Source: Dietzia aurantiaca
GTDB taxonomy: Bacteria > Actinomycetota > Actinomycetes > Mycobacteriales > Mycobacteriaceae
Assembly (NCBI RefSeq): GCF_021033825.1
Contig: NZ_JAIFXZ010000003.1
Span: 1 to 64,000, forward strand
Direction of reading: 5' to 3'
Length of the DNA stretch: 64,000 nt
A program made the translations under genes and the position numbers. The notes under the pieces were generated by a model, which did not search any database, had not been told where the DNA came from, and saw nothing but the letters and a program-made list of their open reading frames with translations. Each line of letters starts with the position of its first letter. Positions within the stretch are counted from its first letter, which is position 1. Below, piece after piece: positions 59,791-64,000 of the stretch.

Positions 59791-60800
59791 CTCGCGTCGG
59801 CCGGCCGCTTCTCCGTGCCGTCGGGGTAGCGGGCGAAGCGCGTCTGGCCGTGCGGGTGGACCGGCCCGTTGCTCGGCAGGTCCCACTGCCCGAACACCCC
59901 GGCGCGGTACTCGTCCATCGCGGTGATGATGTCCTCGCGGGTGTTGCCGACGAACGGCCCCTGCTGGACGACGGGCGCGCCGATGGGCCGGGCCTGGAGG
60001 ATGAGGAACGCGGCGCCGTCGTCTCCGGCGGTCACCGTGACCGGCTCCGGCGCGAGGACCGCGGCGTCATAGCCGATCTCCTGCCCGTCGACGGTGACCC
60101 CGCCGCCGTAGTTGTAGAGCACCCGCCCGGCCGAGGCGTCGAACGCCGGGAGCTCGGTACTCACGCCGGGGTCGAGAGTGACGATCCAGATGGCCAGGTG
60201 GTTCTCCGGGCGGGCGGCCCACGAGTTCGGTGGCGGGTCCAGCGCGCGTACGCCGTCGAGCTCGCCGGCGATCACGCGGAACCTCGCGGCGGTGCCCTCC
60301 TCGCCGCGCACGACGACCGGGGTCTCCTCGGCCCAGAACATGTCGAAGTGCGGCTCGGCCGCCTTGTCCTCGGGGGCGAGATTGAGCCAGATCTGGAACA
60401 GCTCGAGCGGGTTGGGTGCGTCGTCGTTGAGCAGCGGCATCATCTCCGAATGGGAGATGCCGGCGCCGGCGGTGAGCCACTGGGTGTCGCCGTGGCCGAA
60501 GCGCGCGGCGGCGCCGAGCGAGTCGGAGTGGTCGACGATCCCGTCGAGCACCACGGTGACGGTCTCGAAGCCGCGATGCGGGTGCTGGGGGAAGCCCGGA
60601 ACGGTGTCTCCGTGGTACATGGACCAGCCGTCCTTGCCGGAGAAGTCCTGGCCGATCGACCGCCCCTCGAGCGAGGCGGCGGGCCGCATGGTGGTGCCGT
60701 CGGCGGCCGGGAACTCGTCCCGGTGGTGAGCGGTGAACAGGAACGGGTCGATGCCCGGCCACTGGGCTCCGAGCGGAACGACCTGACGGATGGCGGACAT
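59787..60800 (-). CDS. Pirin family protein
   Basis: The 337-residue bicupin has PQHPHRGFETVTVVLDGIV, the pirin metal site (HPHRGFE), then GAGISHSEMMPLL and ELFQIWLNLAPEDK. A C-terminal cupin contains VLAPEPVTVTAGDDGAAFLI. Family members bind iron; some are quercetinases and some regulate metabolism. The last 45 residues extend past the second cupin. The stop overlaps the NadE-fusion stop (CTAG). The start MSAIRQVV at 60800 follows GGAGGAA. Confidence 0.9.
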   Translation of the reverse strand: MSAIRQVVPLGAQWPGIDPFLFTAHHRDEFPAADGTTMRPAASLEGRSIGQDFSGKDGWSMYHGDTVPGFPQHPHRGFETVTVVLDGIVDHSDSLGAAARFGHGDTQWLTAGAGISHSEMMPLLNDDAPNPLELFQIWLNLAPEDKAAEPHFDMFWAEETPVVVRGEEGTAARFRVIAGELDGVRALDPPPNSWAARPENHLAIWIVTLDPGVSTELPAFDASAGRVLYNYGGGVTVDGQEIGYDAAVLAPEPVTVTAGDDGAAFLILQARPIGAPVVQQGPFVGNTREDIITAMDEYRAGVFGQWDLPSNGPVHPHGQTRFARYPDGTEKRPADAS

Positions 60801-60861
60801 GGGTTCCTCCTACGACGGGACACTTTTGCTGTCACATCATCCAACTAGCGGCCAAGCCGTG

Positions 60862-61479
60862 TTATTCCTCGGGCCGCCCGTCGGACTCCAGCCTGGCCTG
60901 CGCACGCTCCTGCAACCACCGGCGCACGAGGAACGCCACCACCAGGACGCCGATCACCGCCACCACGGCGTTGGAGAACCAGCCGGCCACCGCCTCGATC
61001 CGATGCCACTGACCACCGAGCAGGTAGCCACCCACCACGAAGATCGAGTTCCAGATCAGACTGCCGGCGAGGGTCAGCACCAGGAACAGCAGGAAATTCA
61101 TGCGCGCCACCCCGGCCGGGATGGAGATGAGGCTACGCACCACCGGCACCATGCGACCGAAGAACACCGACGCGGCGCCGTGGCGGTGAAACCACCCCTC
61201 GGCCTTGTCGAAGTCCTCGACCTTCATCAGCGGGACGCGCCCGAAGACCGCGCGCACGCGGTCGGCCCCGAGCCAGAAGCCCAGGGCATAGGCGAGGATC
61301 GCGCCGAGCACCGAGCCGAGTGTGGTCCAGAAGATCGCCCCGGCAAGAGTGAAGGCCCCCTGCGCGGCGCTGAACCCGGCCAGCGGGAGGATGACCTCGC
61401 TGGGAATGGGCGGGAAGACGTTCTCCAGCCCCACGATGATGGACGCGCCCGGGCCCCCGAGCGCGTCCATCAGGCCCAC
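60862..61479 (-). CDS. DedA-family membrane protein
   Basis: The 205-residue DedA protein has FPPIPSEVILPLAGFSAAQG near the N terminus, then LGAILAYALGFWLGADRVR and the family motif FFGRMVPVVRSLISIPAGVARM. Three C-terminal membrane segments close it. DedA proteins are implicated in undecaprenyl-phosphate or phospholipid recycling and membrane potential. GTG at 61479 is used; no better start lies upstream. It is 71 bp downstream of the YdcF gene on the same strand. Confidence 0.9.
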   Translation of the reverse strand: MGLMDALGGPGASIIVGLENVFPPIPSEVILPLAGFSAAQGAFTLAGAIFWTTLGSVLGAILAYALGFWLGADRVRAVFGRVPLMKVEDFDKAEGWFHRHGAASVFFGRMVPVVRSLISIPAGVARMNFLLFLVLTLAGSLIWNSIFVVGGYLLGGQWHRIEAVAGWFSNAVVAVIGVLVVAFLVRRWLQERAQARLESDGRPEE

Positions 61480-61550
61480 GGCCCAGCCGGCGATGCCGCC
61501 GAGTTCGCCCTCGGCCGCGAGGACCGACGACGGGGAGCCGGGGACGGGTA

Positions 61551-62183
61551 TCAGCCCCGCGCCACCACGCCGGTGACGGGGATACGACCGTCGACCGCCT
61601 GACGGAAGTTGAGGACCGCCCGGTTGAGGTGGAAGTCGTTGGTCACCACCACGGCGCCCGTGGTGCCGCGCTCACGGAAGATCTGGTCGGTGAACTGGGC
61701 GTTCTGCACCGTCGAGTTGGAGTTGCCCTCCTCGGTGATCCGCCACGGGGCGATGCCGGCACCGCGCAGCCAGTCGCCCATCGCGCGCGCCTCGGTGAGA
61801 CCGTTCTTCGGCACGCCACCGGTGACGATGATCCGCGAGGTCGGGTATTGAGAGGCGAGCCGGAAGCCCGCACGCAGCCGCTCCTCGAGAATCGGCGGGA
61901 TCTGCCCCTCGGGGCTCAGGCCGGCGCCGAGGATGACGATGTCGGTGGTGAACGGGTTGATCGTGAGCACCGCGGGGTCATCGGTGCCGAAATTGTCGAG
62001 ATCGCCGCACGACGGCAGCAGCGCCTGGTCCACGAACTGGCACCCCAGCATCACGGCGCCGTTGTACAGCGCGGTGGTCGACGGCATCTCCGCCGACCCG
62101 GCCGACGCGGTGCCGGCCCCCAAGCTCATCGCCATGGCCGCGGTCGCGGCGACTGCAGCGATACGCTTTTGTGTCTTTCCCAC
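61551..62183 (-). CDS. Secreted YdcF-like (DUF218) protein
   Basis: The 210-residue protein has a signal peptide (GKTQKRIAAVAATAAMAMSL, cleavage after ASA). A DUF218/ElyC-SanA-YdcF domain follows: TDIVILGAGLSPEGQIPPIL, LRAGFRLASQYPTSRIIVTG, GVPKNGLTEARAMGDWL, NSNSTVQNAQF and VVTNDFHLNRA. YdcF-like proteins bind SAM or act in envelope maintenance. GTG at 62183 behind GGGAGAGG is preferred to ATG at 62219, which would extend the signal by 12 polar residues. Confidence 0.87.
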   Translation of the reverse strand: MGKTQKRIAAVAATAAMAMSLGAGTASAGSAEMPSTTALYNGAVMLGCQFVDQALLPSCGDLDNFGTDDPAVLTINPFTTDIVILGAGLSPEGQIPPILEERLRAGFRLASQYPTSRIIVTGGVPKNGLTEARAMGDWLRGAGIAPWRITEEGNSNSTVQNAQFTDQIFRERGTTGAVVVTNDFHLNRAVLNFRQAVDGRIPVTGVVARG

Positions 62184-62295
62184 GAATTCGGTCCTCTCCC
62201 AAGCAAAGTTGTGACCCATCGGTTATCGGCGCTGCCAGCCGAGGCGTTACCTCCGAACTCGGATCGATCACGAATGCGCGCGTAACGTGCACGTC

Positions 62296-62979
62296 ATGAC
62301 GAAAGGATACGACAGAGTAACGGCTGTACAACACCTCCGCCGGGCAGATTTTCTCCTTAGTGCCCATATCGATTCTGTCGGCCCCTGCACCCTCAACCCA
62401 CCCCCGGATGCGGGAACCCACATGCTTTTCGACCGCTTGGCATCGTCGATCCTGTCCCAGCAACTGTCGGTCAAGGCCGCCGCGACGATCGCCGGACGCC
62501 TCCGCGACCGCGCCAGCACCACAGGCCACACTAGCCCCACCAGTGCCCGCCCGCTTCTCGCCCCGGACCTTGTCGCCGCCCTGTCCGACGAGGAACTGCG
62601 CGCGTGCGGGATCTCGCGGCCGAAGATGGCCGCCCTTCGAGACCTCGCCGACGCGGTGCAGTCGGGGCGGATCCCCACCCTCGAGGTGCTTCGCGGATAT
62701 GACGACGACGCCGTCATCAACGCCCTGACCGCCGTCCGCGGGATAGGCCGCTGGACCGCCGAGATGCAATTGATCTTCCTGCTGGACAGACCCGACGTCT
62801 TCCCCCTGGCCGATGTGGGGGTCCGCCGCGGCTTCGAACAGGTGCTGGGCCTCGAGACCAAGGCCACGCCCGCCCAGATGGCCGAGCACGCACAGGCCTG
62901 GGCGCCGTACCGGTCGGTCGCGTCCTGGTATCTGTGGCGCGCGGTGGACCAGACCGGGGAATCCGTGCCGCCGGCCTGA
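62296..62979 (+). CDS. DNA-3-methyladenine glycosylase II (HhH-GPD)
   Basis: The 227-residue HhH-GPD protein has LFDRLASSILSQQLSVKAAA, CGISRPKMAALRDLADAV, hairpin ALTAVRGIGRWTAEMQLIFL and catalytic Asp in DVFPLADVGVRRGFEQ. The layout matches AlkA/MagIII-type enzymes, which cut alkylated purines out of DNA. There is no iron-sulfur cluster. The upstream leader is unusually A/T-rich for the window. ATG at 62296, or GTG at 62287, are the possible starts. It is divergent from YdcF. Confidence 0.9.
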   Translation: MTKGYDRVTAVQHLRRADFLLSAHIDSVGPCTLNPPPDAGTHMLFDRLASSILSQQLSVKAAATIAGRLRDRASTTGHTSPTSARPLLAPDLVAALSDEELRACGISRPKMAALRDLADAVQSGRIPTLEVLRGYDDDAVINALTAVRGIGRWTAEMQLIFLLDRPDVFPLADVGVRRGFEQVLGLETKATPAQMAEHAQAWAPYRSVASWYLWRAVDQTGESVPPA

Positions 62980-62996
62980 GCCCGGCACAGCCTCCC

Positions 62997-63037
62997 ACCT
63001 GGGGCGCCCTGCTCACCCCGTTCAGGGCACCCCAGGT
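62997..63037. terminator. Hairpin terminator (repeat C, copy 2)
   Basis: ACCTGGGGCGCCCTG / CAGGGCACCCCAGGT form a 15-bp stem with one mismatch and an 11-base loop. It is a near copy of the hairpin at 20626-20672, including the flanking CAG after the right arm. It lies after the glycosylase and 50 bp before the cyclase gene. Confidence 0.8.
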
Positions 63038-63086
63038 CAGGACCGGGGGCACCCCGCGCCGACGGGCCACGTCCTAGTCTCGTCCC

Positions 63087-63971
63087 ATGACCACGTCCGC
63101 CGAGGGGCCCACTCCCGAGCCGCGACCGGAACCGGAGCCAGAGCCGGAGAACCAGCCGGCACTGCCGGCCGAGCGCTGGGCCCGCGTACGTGCGGCGGCG
63201 ACCCGGGTGGCCACGGGTGCCTATGACGCCAACCGGCACCCGACGTCGGTCGAGATGGCCCGGCGGGTCCGGCGGGTGCTGCCCGGGGACTCGGGGTTCG
63301 GGGACCCGCTCTCGGCGGCGGGACGCGACGGCGCCGGGACCATCGCACGGATCGCCGGCCGACTGTTCGACGAGCGCCCCACGGCCACACGCGAGGTGAC
63401 GCTCGGAGGCCTGCAGCTGTGGCACGCGCTGCGGGAGCGGGCCGGCCGGGGCGTCGGCGAGCAGGAGGTGACCATCGTGTTCACCGACCTGGTGGGTTTC
63501 TCGAACTGGGCGATGCGCGCCGGCGACGAGGACGCCCTGCGACTGCTGCGGCGGGTCGCGACCGCCACCGAGCCCGAGGTCGTGGCGCACCGCGGGGCCG
63601 TGGTCAAGCGGCTGGGCGACGGGATGATGGCCGTGTTCCCGTCCCCGCAGCTCGCGCTCGACGCGGTCGCCGCGTGCCTGGACGGAGTCGCCCGGATCGA
63701 GGTCGGCGGCTGGCGGCCACGACTGCGGGTGGGGGTCCACACCGGGCATCCGCGGCGGATCGGCGACGACTACCTGGGCATGGACGTCAACATCGCCGCG
63801 CGCCTCGGCGAGAAGGCCGGAGCGGGAGAGATCCTCATCAGCGAGGCGACGCGCGCGGGCCTGGATCCGGCGCGGGTGGCGACCCGCCCCAAGCGGACGT
63901 TCCGGCTCGGCGGGGTCAAGGGAGTGCCCGACGACGTGGTGGTCCACGTGGCGACTCCCCACCGACACTGA
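63087..63971 (+). CDS. Class III adenylate/guanylate cyclase
   Basis: The 294-residue protein has a Pro/Glu-rich disordered start (PEPRPEPEPEPENQP) and a helical N-terminal region (about 35-120) like the adenylate-cyclase-associated domain. A class III catalytic domain (about 130-290) has TIVFTDLVGFSNWAMR (metal Asp), VVKRLGDGMMAVF (second Asp), RVGVHTGHP and YLGMDVNIAARLGEKAG. Makes cAMP or cGMP; the substrate residue cannot be decided with confidence. No membrane segment, so cytosolic. Confidence 0.9.
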   Translation: MTTSAEGPTPEPRPEPEPEPENQPALPAERWARVRAAATRVATGAYDANRHPTSVEMARRVRRVLPGDSGFGDPLSAAGRDGAGTIARIAGRLFDERPTATREVTLGGLQLWHALRERAGRGVGEQEVTIVFTDLVGFSNWAMRAGDEDALRLLRRVATATEPEVVAHRGAVVKRLGDGMMAVFPSPQLALDAVAACLDGVARIEVGGWRPRLRVGVHTGHPRRIGDDYLGMDVNIAARLGEKAGAGEILISEATRAGLDPARVATRPKRTFRLGGVKGVPDDVVVHVATPHRH

Positions 63972-64000
63972 CGCCCGCCGTGCGGTAGAACGGACTCATG

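Noticed and set aside
63998-64000. ATG at the last three bases, a possible next gene
   Set aside because: No downstream sequence is available to test it.

Overview
The window is high-G+C DNA packed with genes on both strands. Many genes overlap at ATGA or GTGA junctions and GTG starts are common, which points to an actinobacterium. The gene set narrows this to the mycolic-acid group (Mycobacteriales): a glucosyl-3-phosphoglycerate synthase (gpgS), a two-gene 10-methyl (tuberculostearic) fatty acid locus, a sigK/rskA/fasciclin cluster, an L,D-transpeptidase lipoprotein, MMPL and FadE/FadD genes, and a PhoP-like two-component system. Dietzia or a close relative is my best guess, but no rRNA or tRNA is present to fix it.

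Layout. 1-9.8 kb: YjbR-like protein, CDF metal transporter, NfeD plus SPFH scaffold pair, TetR regulator, TIGR01777 epimerase, and an MMPL transporter overlapping a lipocalin. 9.9-13.2 kb: an overlapping three-gene operon of acyl-CoA dehydrogenase, APH-type phosphotransferase and histidine phosphatase, divergent from gpgS. 14.4-18.9 kb: two SAM methyltransferases around a CsoR-like palindrome, an MFS exporter, and a PnuC-fold transporter behind an FMN riboswitch, hence probably the riboflavin transporter RibM. 18.9-26.4 kb: Rieske lipoprotein, DapC-like aminotransferase, quinone oxidoreductase, DrrAB-type ABC exporter, and L,D-transpeptidase with a clear terminator. 26.5-28.1 kb: one IS3-family insertion sequence. 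28.2-32.4 kb: POT peptide transporter, divergent from two overlapping CorC/HlyC-type CBS membrane proteins whose leader hides the ribosome-binding site in a hairpin. 32.4-42.6 kb: DUF4112 protein, PhoP/PhoR-like two-component system, Tat-lipoprotein intradiol dioxygenase, PBP lipoprotein, SDR, LysE/Lrp pair and a FadE5-like dehydrogenase. 42.7-49.7 kb: fasciclin lipoprotein, SUOX-fold molybdoenzyme, sigK, rskA and the tmsA/tmsB pair, in an arrangement recalling M. tuberculosis Rv0444c-Rv0449c. 49.9-64 kb: small lipoproteins, patatin, AroD, DUF1697, an unannotated 38-residue ORF, a PAS-LuxR regulator divergent from an acyl-CoA synthetase, a NadE fused to a cysteine hydrolase, pirin, DedA, YdcF, AlkA-type glycosylase and a class III nucleotidyl cyclase.

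The main items beyond routine annotation are: a 78-bp stem-loop element present twice in intergenic DNA with the same local topology; the NadE-amidohydrolase fusion; the structured leader of the CBS-protein operon; the small ORF at 54.2 kb; a SigK-type promoter in front of the fasciclin gene; and a hairpin repeat used as terminator at two distant sites. No CRISPR array, rRNA, tRNA or prophage was seen.
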